64,000 nucleotides of DNA, taken from NCBI GenBank assembly GCA_902806575.1, contig CADCXD010000001.1, forward strand, positions 1,612,001 through 1,676,000, given 5' to 3'. Below the pieces are notes generated by a model that had not been told where the DNA came from, did no database searches, and worked only from the letters and a program-made list of their open reading frames with translations. Source of the DNA: Jackrogersella multiformis. Its lineage: Eukaryota > Ascomycota > Sordariomycetes > Xylariales > Hypoxylaceae. A program made the translations under genes and the position numbers. Shown here in pieces: positions 1 through 10,458 of the stretch (position 1 is its first letter; every line of letters begins with the position of its first letter).

Positions 1-2353
1 GAACCTCTCGCGGGCGGTGATGTGGTGCTGGGGACCCGGCGCTCGCTTCTTGCCTGACTTGATCTCGTAGTATGTCGGTTCCTCGGCGGAGGGCTCGGCG
101 TTAAAGACAAACTCCAGTAGAGCACCGACGATGAGACATGAGGCAAGATGGGCAGGGAGATAATGGTGCAAGAAAAGCTGACGTCCCATGAGATAGAACG
201 GGAAGTAGTGCGTAGCCCACGCCAAGAAGAAGAACCCGGTGGAGTTGTAGAGGCGGGAGCGAGTACCTTTTTAACAAGTTAGTATACTGAATAGGAGCCA
301 AAGAATTAGATGCAACCTACGATGATCTAGAGCGTCGACGCCTCGGCGTAGAGAGATTTGATCAGCACCGACGATACCAGCGTATACCGCGATCAGACTA
401 CTAGCAATCCACCAACCAATCGGGTTGCCTAGGAAATAAATTTGCTGGCGAGTGTCGTTCTGAGTCCAGAAACTGACACCCCTTAGTAGAAATGGCCATT
501 GGTACGGCTGGCTGGCGTATGGGTGGCTGCTGGTCAACTGGTTGTTGTGCCAGAACATAGAACGCTGCAGCTCGAACCATTTCCTAAGGAAAGGCAGACT
601 CTTCACCTGACGTTCTTCCTTCTGCCGGCGGGGAGAATCGGCTGGGACGGAGGGAACATCCTCCACAATCCAGACATTTGAGCTAGGAGCAATCTGCTTG
701 TTTCCATTGATCTCCTGCTGCTTATGGCCCCATTCCGGAAGAGGCTTCGTGTGAGTCCACATTGCTACCTTACTAGGATTATGAATGAACTTGAAGTGGC
801 TAGAAACACTCTTGAAGTCTTGGTTAGGCTTGCCATGCTCGATTCTGACCTCGAAAAGGGTCTCCGCCGCGCGAGTTCCGTACGCATCAGCTACAGATAC
901 GGTAGTAAATTCTTGGTTCGTAGGATAGAAGGGAGAAGCAACGTCATGGGACAGCAGAATTGTATCCGTCACCAAGTGTCGTAGTCTCACAAGTTCGTGA
1001 TTCTTAACGTGGCGGCCCATTTGATGGTCATCAGTAACCGGGAGAATCTGCCAGTAGTTATTGGTGTCATTATACGGGTACCCCGTGACCTGTTGCCCCT
1101 GACTAGAAACTCGACCATCGTCGTATCTGAGAGGATACTTCGTCTCGTGGCTGTGTAGATATGTTTTAGTTTCTTTATGACGAATAGTAATGGTGTCGTA
1201 ATAGTCAATGTTAAGAGAATTCGCAAGCATGACATTATCAGACAATGTCTCTTGAAACTCGGGAGTCATGAAATCGTCGCCTGGCCCAGATCTCGATAAT
1301 ACAGCAAAGTGGACCTGGAACCAAAATAAGTAGAATAGGAAAGGGATAATAATCAATCCAACAGCACGAGCGCCGAAGTGATACCCGAATTCTCGTAAGC
1401 TCAACGCGCCACCGGGTCGTCTGATGTCAAGCAACTCCCACAGGTCTATGACGACGGCAGAACCGATAGTAACAAAGGCGAAGAGGCCAACATATTTGGT
1501 GGATATGTCGCACGAGAGTGCAAAGCCGGTCAAGATGAGCCACTTCCACCACTTACGGCTGAATGATTCGTGTCTCAGCTTGTAGAATTTGATGTAGCAA
1601 AGCAGACTACATGCCATGGCAAGTACGAGCGTCGCATCCAACAGAATCAACCGAGTTTGGCCAATGTGGGCATTGTCCAGAAGGACGAGACCAGCGGCAA
1701 CGATACAAGCGGGTAAGCTATAGCCAGACTCCCACATAATGAGGTAAGTCACCGACACGGTTAACGAGCCGAGCAGTGCAGGCAAAGCGCGAAAAGCCAC
1801 ATATGGGACTTTATTCGCTATGTACGAATCACCGATATTCTCGAAGTGGAAATGACCATCATATCCCACAAGCCATCCCATAAGGGCGAAAAGCAGTTTT
1901 CCGAACGGTGGGTGGACATCGAAGAAGTAGGTTCTCTCGAGGTAATAAGATGCGAACTAGATAGGAAGAGGATAAAAGTAAGCCAAAGGATTCTCCGTGA
2001 CACCCCTGAGCAACAGCCTGGGAGTAGAATTGTCAGGTGTCTTGACTTACTTTACCGAAGTGGACTTCGTCGAAGACGACCTCGTTCGGATGGCTAATGC
2101 CCCAAAATCTCGAAATAAAGGCCAGGACAGTGATCACGACAAAAGCAATCTTGTAGTCCCATTCTGAATTTGACTTTGACTTTGCCTTTGAATTTGAACT
2201 TGAACTTGAACTTGAACCTGGACCGGCGAGTTGTTTCTTGACCTTTTCGAGGAAATCGATCTCCGAGTCTGTACCAGCAGGGCTGGAACCCTTCTTTTTG
2301 GAAGAGCTAGGGATATTCCGCTGGCGCAGACTACCCTGCGGAGTAGTCGACAT
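1..2353 (-). CDS. PMT4: Protein O-mannosyltransferase, PMT4 subfamily (3' end off window)
   Basis: ER membrane enzyme that transfers mannose from dolichyl-phosphate-mannose to Ser/Thr of secretory proteins. Exons are 2353-2051, 1956-321 and 266-1; introns 2050-1957 and 320-267, the second with a TACTAAC branch site. About 735 residues are visible and the C-terminus is cut by the window edge. The conserved acidic loop FDEVHFGK lies at the end of exon 1. Then come GWLVGYDGHFHFENIG, the SGPGDDFMTPEFQ loop typical of PMT4, MIR repeats (DGRVSSQGQQVTGY, HDVASPFYPTNQ), QQEINGN, and C-terminal membrane helices with LFLHHYLPAHL. These match yeast Pmt4 rather than Pmt1/Pmt2. The N-terminus has a Ser/Lys/Asn-rich tract encoded by a hexanucleotide repeat. 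Family assignment is firm; intron boundaries are inferred from frame and splice signals. Confidence 0.93.
2164..2219. repeat. Hexanucleotide repeat inside PMT4 exon 1
   Basis: Imperfect TTGAAC/TTGACT/TTGCCT hexamers on the + strand. On the coding (-) strand they encode the serine-rich tract SSSSSSSNSKAKSKSNS just before the first membrane helix. Unit length is a multiple of three, so copy number could change without a frameshift. Confidence 0.8.
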
Positions 2354-3300
2354 GGTGTAGAGGAACGCAATTCGGAAGAAATTGATGTGTTGAAGCTGGT
2401 AAGAATGGAAAGGTGTTAGTTAGTTGGGAATCCTTAAGAGTTCCAAGTTTTGATACGGTGATTACGTCGCATTTGACGTGTCACGGCATACAAGGCCAGA
2501 GCAGAAGTACCTAAGCTACTTACAGAAACAAAGAAACCCGAAGTAAGTTAACCAACCATACGGCCAATTCGTTGAGCCGAAGACTATAATGGTTGGCGCC
2601 GAAACTGTCAAGAAGTATGTAAAGTTGGTGATCAAGAAGAAACAGTTTTAAAAAATTAAAAAAAGTTGGTCCTCATTAAAATCTTATTAATCTAACGCAG
2701 GGGAAGCTTCAGCGATGCGGCGCGATGTGTCCGCGTTCCACTCTGTACTACGTAAGGAGGTAATTGGTATTAGGTATTGTACCTCCTAGGAAGTACCTAC
2801 ACTAGATAGCAGGGCCCAGGGGTTGTCAAGTTAATTCTGGCCACTTGGCAACACCTCAGCCTCACGGCCCCCTTTTTAGAGGATCAGCTAGCCACATATA
2901 GTACATGGCGCATACCTACCTGGTATCTAAGTACCTTATGTAATAAAGTAAAAGATTCTCTCCAAAACCGTGGAACTACCTATTACCTAATTACCTAAGT
3001 GAATAAATCCTAAGTAATATCAACAGACAATGAAGAGTGGAGAACGAAGGTAGAGCGGATAATACCGAAACCTTACATCATCGATGAAGATATTGTGTCC
3101 AACTACCTCTTTTCTCTGCAGAAAATACCACGACACCGAAAGACACAAACAAAGCCGGATCCATAGAACTGGGAATATAATATGTAGGTATATATTTATA
3201 TCCACATGCATCTACATTACATAGTATCGGCAAACAAATACTACCTACCAGGGCTGTCTAAGCTACCGCGACCTTGCCGTAACTTCATCGCAAGCTCTAC
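2354..3300. other. Intergenic, no gene seen
   Basis: Upstream of PMT4. AT-rich, with scattered CCTAGG/TACCTA motifs and short poly-A/T runs. Only short unconvincing open frames. Confidence 0.6.
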
Positions 3301-3600
3301 TTAAGTACCTAGGTATCTTACATATAATACTACTAACATAGGTAGGCATATACTACCTAGGTACTACTAACATAGGTAGGCATATAATATGTACATAAGT
3401 AGGTAGGTATATAATATGCACATAAGTAGGTAGGTATATAATATGCACATAAGTAGGTAGGTATGGCTAAAAACCTTGAAAGACCTAACTTTCACAGGTA
3501 TCTATCATACCTACCTAGGTAGTGTATTTAGGTACTTAAGTAGGCTATGTAAATAGGTATATATCAGGTAGTTTTCTACGTACCTACCTAGGTAGTACCA
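3301..3600. repeat. Minisatellite and cluster of TACCTAGGTA palindromes
   Basis: Four exact TACCTAGGTA copies (3306, 3354, 3512, 3585). Between about 3335 and 3465 lie tandem units of about 27 bp, for example ACATAAGTAGGTAGGTATAT followed by AATATGC, two to three nearly identical in a row. The two preceding units are diverged and built around ACTACTAACATAGGTAGG. Confidence 0.85.
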
Positions 3601-3894
3601 GCACGGAGCTTGGCAAAATCTACTCCACTCGTTAAAGAGCGCCGAAGTGCGGAGAGGAGTGCGAACTTTAAGTGGCTACAAAATAATATCCCGACGCCCT
3701 CTAGTTAAACAGGTCCGATTATAAATGTCTACCTAGATATTCATCGAACTATTTTATTATTTAATAGCCTAGCTATGCCCGTAGCTTGTCGAACATTTCC
3801 GATTCGAGCATTCCTCTCATCCACAGTTCGTCGGGGTATAATTCCAGTTTCACGAACACCTTTCATCTCGGTAACATCAAATCCTATCCGCACA

Positions 3895-4390
3895 ATGGCC
3901 GATTTCACTCCAGTTTTCTCTAAGGACGCAGCTCCGCGTAAGTAAGCCTGATATAACATTAAGAATAGAATAGCCAATAACTAACTGGACGTGTAGCTGC
4001 CGGCCCTTACGTATGCACTCAGTAAATTATAATACTCTATTCTTTCTAGGAGCTGATTAGCCACCATAGTCTCAAGCCATCAAGACGCCTAGCGCCATAT
4101 ATTGCTCGGGTCAGATCCCCTGTGACGCCAATGGCAACCTCGTGGAAGGTACCATTGGTGAGAAGACGGCAGTTTGCATCTCAAACCTGAAGGCTGTTCT
4201 CACTGCTGCTGATTCCTCTATCGAGAGGGTCGTCAAGGTCAACGCTTTCTTGACCGATATGGCCCTATTCGCCGATTTCAACAAGGAGTACGAGAAGTGG
4301 TTCACCCACAAGCCCGCCCGCAGCTGTGTGGCTGTCAAACAGCTACCTAAGGGTGTCGATGTCGAGATAGAGTGCATTGCTCTTCCGTAA
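3895..4390 (+). CDS. RidA/YjgF/Mmf1-family enamine/imine deaminase-like protein
   Basis: Small protein of the RidA family, which hydrolyses reactive 2-aminoacrylate-type enamines/imines and protects PLP enzymes; fungal members act in cytosol or mitochondria. Exons are 3895-3937, a 14-nt micro-exon 3997-4010, and 4070-4390, giving 125 aa (usual length about 120-130). Joined, the N-terminus reads MADFTPVFSKDAAP then PAGPYSQAIKT. This is followed by IYCSGQIPCDANGNLVEG, KVNAFLTDM, and RSCVAVKQLPKGVDVEIECIA, which is the C-terminal signature including the substrate-binding Arg. No mitochondrial presequence is obvious. Intron 1 has a CTAAC branch site. The micro-exon is required to restore the conserved GPYSQA motif, which supports it. 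Confidence 0.9.
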
Positions 4391-4664
4391 GCATTCAATT
4401 AGCAGCAAGGCATCTTGATGTAAATAATTTACATCCACCTACTTAGTCTAGGTTGATCAATAAAGATGCTTTTCGAATGATAAAAAATGTAATCTACTAT
4501 CCTATGGATACGAGCCCCGTGTCAGATACAGAGGCTCGATGTACCAGGCTATGCTGCTATTTATAATAGGCAAAGTTTAAAACCATACTCACATTACAGT
4601 ACTAGCGTTTACCCAAGTATCATATACTATTGCGACGGAAGAAATGGCATATATATCAAGAATC

Positions 4665-5600
4665 CTACAATAAACTCCCCGCGTAGTCCCCCTCACTACC
4701 ATAAGCTTGTCTGAAGGACTCATCCTAGTTGTTAGTGATGCACTTGGACTTCATATATTGCTTATTTCAAGGGGTTGTGTGCTTCACACGTACCTTTCTA
4801 ATAGGCACCCTTGTTATCGTAAGGACTTTAGCTTCTTGCACCTCCCACTCGTCCTCGGCCGTGCTAGTGTTAGTTGTCACCAGGGAAAGGCCACGAGAAT
4901 CACGTGTTAGCTCTTCGTCTATATTGGAGTTGGCATCCCTCCAGCCACCAGGCATACTTAGAGGAGATACAGGTCGAGAATTACTGCCTGATGTCCTGGA
5001 TGCTTGGAGGTCGAGCCAGTAAATAGGGGTGAAGGGACTAGGTGGGATATGCGAGGCGTTGCTCAAGAACCCCCTGTTCTCTCTCATCATCTCGCCGAGA
5101 TCGGTGAGTTGCAATGAAGCCAGCCATACAACGTTAGTCTTGTTCCAGCCAAAGGGCGCACTAAAGTTATACGCAAATTCGCCGGCAATACCATATCTCA
5201 CCGAAAATTCGGCCTGCTTGTAGACATTGTAAAACTGCTCGACGGCCTTGATACTCGGTTCGCGGAGTATGAGCTGCACTTCCCGAGTGCCTTGCGTCTT
5301 AGGGCCAATGGCTACAAGCTTCTCGGCGCGAGCGCGATCGTCGAGCAATTGGATTAGAGCATCCGACATTCCGGTCTCGAGGAACGCAAGTGTTGCTTCC
5401 CGACCTTGAGTTCGGGGTGTGAAGTTCATTTTTACGACGCTCGCAGTATTACAGAGACCAGACCGTTTTCTGCTCTGTTCTTGCTTCCCCGGTAAGCTTT
5501 TGTGCGACGAGGTAACGGGATGTTCCGTGATGTCTGTATCGTTTTTATGTTTCTTCTCTTTCTTTCGATCGAGCTTTAGCCACTTTTTGATAGAATCCAT
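4665..5600 (-). CDS. Unrecognised protein, 288 aa
   Basis: I do not recognise this family. Two exons: 5600-4794 and 4724-4665, joined across a 69-nt intron with GTACGT donor, CACTAAC branch and CTAG acceptor. The second exon gives the tail DESFRQAYGSEGDYAGSLL. Residues 1-50 are strongly basic (IKKWLKLDRKKEKKHKN), suggesting nucleic-acid, membrane or nuclear targeting. The centre (about 75-175) looks globular (GMSDALIQLLDDRARAEKLV, SVRYGIAGEFAYNFSAPFGW). The C-terminal third is Ser/Thr/Pro-rich and probably disordered. Codon use and a clean spliced tail argue that it is real. It lies convergent to the RidA gene, with the two stops 274 nt apart. Confidence 0.6.
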
Positions 5601-6654
5601 CTCGAGTTGTCAAGTCACCACTCTCTATGACATGACCTGCCGGAACTTACTTTTTAGGCGGCGGCGGAGACGATAACTTGACTTCGTAGAAGACAAGGGG
5701 CTTCAAACAGAACATATCTATTGTTTTATGAGTTGGAAAACAATAGGCGAAGTAACAAAGGGTTATCTCCTTTTCGATACTTTGACATAGGACATTGTTC
5801 AACAGCTCAAAGCCCCATACCGTTAAAATCAAATTATTCTGATGTTATTTCGAGGACATCTATGTAATGACACTTCCACTCACGGGGTTTACGGGGTGTA
5901 TATGAGATGAAAATATGCTAGTGGGTGGTCTGGTGATGTTTTTATGTGACCCAGGAGGGTTGTGCAATTTTGAGGTTAAAACAGCTGGACTTAGAATATA
6001 CCTAGGTAATTATGGGAATCGTAGGTGCATCATGCCTGGATTTTACTGTCTACCTAGGCAGCGTAGACTTTCGAAACACGTAATGAAGCGGGACTCAGGT
6101 GTGTATTCATATACATATAGGGTTTGTCTATCTGTCTTCATTTGCCCCTGATGTGTTAACATATCGTGTTTGTGCTTCTGTAAAAGACTTGGTCTTCTAC
6201 ATCTATCATACCCTGAGTTAATTAGACTACCTAGGTAGGTAGTTAGCAAGACTCAAGCCTCCTCTGTCTCAGAGAATGCTATTGTCAACCTTGATCAGGT
6301 AATATAACAAAGAAAATTTAAGGGGTTGTCTAGCTGTGTTTTGGTGCCTTTGTTGCCCCTCCTGGTGAAGTTGTTCAGAGAGAGTCCTTGCACAGTCGAA
6401 TAAGAATATTTTTGATTCACGAAGTACACGTAGTGTAGCTTCATACCATGAGTAATGTTCAAACCCGTCAAAATGACCATTCTTTTTCTCATTCAATTTC
6501 GAGACTGTCGAGCAGTGCTCCAAGTTCTCTGACAGGAAACATGCCTTGTTTTATAAAAAATCTAGCATATCATTTCGTTTTATTCTTCTACCTAGATATT
6601 AGTATCTTATGATAATTAAATATTATAAAGTCTAGTACTAATAATTTATTTACG
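5601..6654. other. Intergenic, no gene seen
   Basis: AT-rich DNA containing TACCTAGGTA at 5999 and 6228 plus near-copies at about 6052 and 6590. No convincing coding sequence or RNA gene. Confidence 0.6.
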
Positions 6655-7419
6655 ATGTGTTATCGCGGTAGAAACAGCGATAAAAAGGACTGCCGTAGGA
6701 ACGATTACCACGGGAACAACTACCACAAGAACGACGATTACAGAAATGACCACTACTCGCAGCATCAAGCAGCAGCTCCGCGTGAGCCTCAAATGTCTTA
6801 CCCGAGCTACGCATGGCCAGACGAACATGAAGCGGTAACGCATCAACATTCGGACCAGCTTAGGAGGCGTGATTCGTACATTGAGCCTCGGCTTGCCTAT
6901 AATCTTGTTAGCCTCCCGAACAGCAACTACGGTGCTGTTTACGACCCGAACCGCGTCCCGCAGCGACACCAACCTCAATACTACAGCCAGCATCATCAAC
7001 TACAACCGCCGCAACAAGCCACTATGCAGACGGTCCCGTCCTCGCAGCCGATGATCGTTCCTGAGTATGCCCAACAGCGAGATCGAAGCATGCACGGAGT
7101 AACCAGGGAGGTGCCTAGCGCAGCCAAAGCAATGGCTAGGGCCTCTTCAGCGGATATACAGTGCAAACCCTCCAATACACACCGACGTCCAGTGGGAGCC
7201 AAGCCCTCGCCTAAGGCGAGGAACCACAATGGATCGTTCGAGCCCGCTCCGCAGAAGCCTGCACCAGCTGTCGTCAAGAGGGATAGTAACGGGGTTAGCG
7301 AGTTTGATAGTGATGAAGAATGTGATATCGCTGCCTTGAGGGATTACACTGTCTCGCCTGACATTACATTGTCCAAACCTCAGAGGAGAGCAACCCGCTA
7401 CACTCGTTATAGGGAATAA
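6655..7419 (+). CDS. Unrecognised low-complexity protein, 254 aa
   Basis: Uninterrupted frame from ATG to TAA; no family recognised. Residues 1-45 are rich in Asn, Asp, His, Tyr, Lys and Arg (NDYHGNNYHKNDDYRNDHY). The middle has a Gln/His/Pro tract (YYSQHHQLQPPQQ). The C-terminus is more mixed, with an acidic patch FDSDEECDIAAL followed by a basic tail RRATRYTRYRE. No signal peptide or membrane helix. The composition fits an intrinsically disordered, possibly lineage-specific protein. A 5' exon cannot be excluded, and it could also be a long chance frame. Confidence 0.5.
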   Translation: MCYRGRNSDKKDCRRNDYHGNNYHKNDDYRNDHYSQHQAAAPREPQMSYPSYAWPDEHEAVTHQHSDQLRRRDSYIEPRLAYNLVSLPNSNYGAVYDPNRVPQRHQPQYYSQHHQLQPPQQATMQTVPSSQPMIVPEYAQQRDRSMHGVTREVPSAAKAMARASSADIQCKPSNTHRRPVGAKPSPKARNHNGSFEPAPQKPAPAVVKRDSNGVSEFDSDEECDIAALRDYTVSPDITLSKPQRRATRYTRYRE

Positions 7420-9390
7420 TCACAGACGAGGTGAAGAGCTTTGGGGAGATACGCGAATGGTCTTTTTGGGAAACCGGGGTTAGGAGCCGTAACAAGGGAG
7501 AATGTAAGGTTATGATAGGCTACCTACACTAGGTATTGTATCGAAGATCTAAGATCTATTGGTATAACTCCGTCGGCTAGTACGTTAGTTCGATGCTAGT
7601 CTGCAAAACATCTGCCTTCCTCTGCCTACCGAGATATTGTCCCTTTTGGTAAAATGGTGCGTGTATGCGTTACGTATCCAATGACGGAATTTGAATCCAA
7701 ACAGTGATCTCAGGCACCGATATTTTATTGACGCGCAGGCGCGATGGTATAGAATCGTACTGAATAGGATTGGCGGCGTGGAAACCGAGAAGGCTTCTAA
7801 ATTTATTGCAACGTGATTGGCCGAAGCACTATAGTCGTCATGGGTCATAAACCTTAATTAACTGATAGGGCTGACGAACGCGGATACACAGAAACTCTAT
7901 TGATGCAACTATCCATGGATGTTACGTGTTGAGCCAATGGTTGCCAAGGATGTGGGCATCCGCATACCTAGTGGAGTACTAGTAGGCACAGACCAAATCT
8001 CAGTCCTTCTGAACCTGCAGATTTCATAAGCTGCCATTAGAGAATTTGATGCAACGAGATGCACGAGACAACCCTTACAACCCTGACAATCCTTGACAGC
8101 TAATGCTTGTAACCTGTCGAGAGATCGATGAGTCAACGGGAGGTGCTTCGGTGTCAACGTTCTATTCGATGCCATTGATTTAACAATGTGATCTCTGGGG
8201 TTCCGCGGGGGGGAACGGCAAATTGACCACTCACATCATCCATCTGTCCTTACTAAAACAATTATCGTATTAGCCTTAATTGTGGAGCAATCCGATTGGA
8301 ACCTGCAACGTCGAAGATGACTCGGTGTCATTGCTCATGTGCCTCTCTCTCTCCCCGGAAATCAGCAAGAACACGCCGAAGTGAAGATAGGATGCATCAC
8401 TTCATTTTCGCATTTGCGTACATTTGGGAAAATAATACTGTGCATTTCAAAATAATGTAAGTATGTATTAGAACAGGTGCACCTTACCTACCTAGGTAGT
8501 ATCATGGCGATCATTGGTGAAATATCATTATAATGGATTGAATGTCATTTGGCATTTAGTACTTGGCACTATTAAAAAAAGTCGCAGTTCGGAAGGATTA
8601 ATGAGAAATATCACCGACGGGACTCGGAGTGAATCATTAAACCCGGAGATGCGAATGCGAAAATCAATTGATTGTGGGCTGTTGTTTAATGACTATTACG
8701 GTAGTACCTAAGTATTATCTGTACATAACTTTGGTATTCGAGCCTTTAATGTTTTTTGCTTCCAAGGTTTTTATCTTGCTTCCTTTCTTAGGGGTAGGAG
8801 AGGTAGCATCACCGCGGCAAGTGCATATTTCCTTCCGAGAGAATGATGGTCAAATGGCCAGAGAAGAGCATGGAAGCGCTAAGTACCCATATGGGTGTGT
8901 TGTTAGTCCTGCACGATATCTAGGTACTTATTACCAAGCTTAGCATTAATAATAAATTAAATCCCAAGGCTTAGCGTGAGGATACCAACACCCCAATCCC
9001 ATACCTGAAGCACCCTGAGCAACCTGAAGCAGCTTGTCGATCACTAGTATAGTGTAGATGCCAGTACTTGTTATCATGATGCATATTTCCATTGATAAGT
9101 GCTTTTTAACTTTAGTTGCTGACGTATTCTGCATAGACACGAATATGAATATATGTACCTAACTGTCCAGGTGATAGACTTAATGTCCATTAGAAGGTAA
9201 GAAACGCAAGAGACCTGTTCTTTTTTTTCTTTTTATATTTCCTTTTTTTGTCTTACTTAGGTACTTATATATACACACATATACTTATGTACACTACTTG
9301 CGGGCATAGTTAATACATACGTGCGTAGTATATTTAAATGGTACGATGTAGGGGATCTTTGTAAATAGTACCTACACTAGCAGTAGGGAG
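7420..9390. other. Intergenic, about 2 kb, no gene seen
   Basis: Short frames on both strands lack any recognisable motif. TACCTAGGTA occurs at 8489. From about 9210 there are poly-T and TATATA tracts that could belong to the promoter region of the downstream transcription factor. Confidence 0.55.
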
Positions 9391-9559
9391 GATGAAGTGC
9401 GAGAAACGGGTCGCGTACCTCCTAATGGTTTAGTGCGAGGCGCTGAGAAGGCGCAGCTGGGTTACATCTGCCCTAAATGTACCGTAGGACTTTGGCGAGT
9501 ACTCGATGTTAGTGCGGAAGTGACGGACAAGGTAGAGTTGCGGTGGATTATAGTGGGCT

Positions 9560-10458
9560 CTACATCTACATCCATCAACCCTGACTTCTCAGCTTCTCCT
9601 AGTAACCTGACATGGGTCCTCTATGACTATCCCCATAATGAACGGCTGCTGCCTAAAATCTCCATCCTTTTGAACCTCTTCCTTGAACCTCTTCCCATCA
9701 TCTCAACCCCAAAGGTCTACTCTTCCTTGATTTCCTTGTCGACCTTATCGCGTCATTTACTCGACGACGCCCTCTTCTCACGCCTGGTTATTAACACCTG
9801 TCTTCCATATCTGAGGCAGCCACATCTTGTCCTATTCTGTTCTGCTCTGCTCTCTCTTTTTATCTTGTCCTTGTCCTACCCTGGGTAGGTTTTTGTTACA
9901 CAGGCTACATATGTGCTGTAGCTTGTGAAGACGCGCCATTCCTCTTTGCTGCTGAAGCTCGCCAAGTTGTGTGCCTATTTCTCGATTCTTTCTACCCATA
10001 TCGTTCGACCAACAGTCTCTTTTGCAAACTGCGCTACCGTATTTACGAGCCCTGTCAGCAATATACCCCCCGGTGCTATTACCTTTACACATCGGAATCG
10101 GATCACCCATCTCACTAGTTCGCCGCTCTCAAGTAAGGACGAATCTTCTGTCTCATCCCTCGGGGTTTTCCAGTCCTACCATCTATATATTCATCTTGCC
10201 TGCCACCTTGTCCCTGATCTACCGATTGACCAATGTCAAGCTGTCAATTGTGATATCTTTTGGATTCCTCAGGCCATATCGGATTCGGTGTGGAAGGACT
10301 TTTGTGACTCATAGGCCTGCTCAGCCTTAGAGTGTATAAACTATACTGACGTTACTGTGTCTTGACACAGTTTCCAACGACGATATCATCAAGCATCTCC
10401 CACCTACCATATATCCCACCATATATCTATACCCCACATTTCGTTATATCGAGTCATC
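9560..10458 (+). promoter_or_regulatory. Long pyrimidine-rich 5' leader of the C2H2 factor with upstream ORFs
   Basis: About 900 nt before the ATG is strikingly C/T-rich on the + strand (for example around 9836-9880 and 10140-10200), as in long fungal 5' leaders. At least two short upstream ORFs begin with ATG: 9911-9928 (MCCSL) and 10233-10253 (MSSCQL). Transcript extent is inferred, not seen. The longer open frame across 9397-9888 lacks protein-like composition. Confidence 0.45.

Noticed and set aside
9397..9888. 163-codon frame upstream of the C2H2 factor as a separate gene
   Set aside because: Lies in pyrimidine-rich leader-like DNA; Leu/Ser/Pro-rich composition without motifs.
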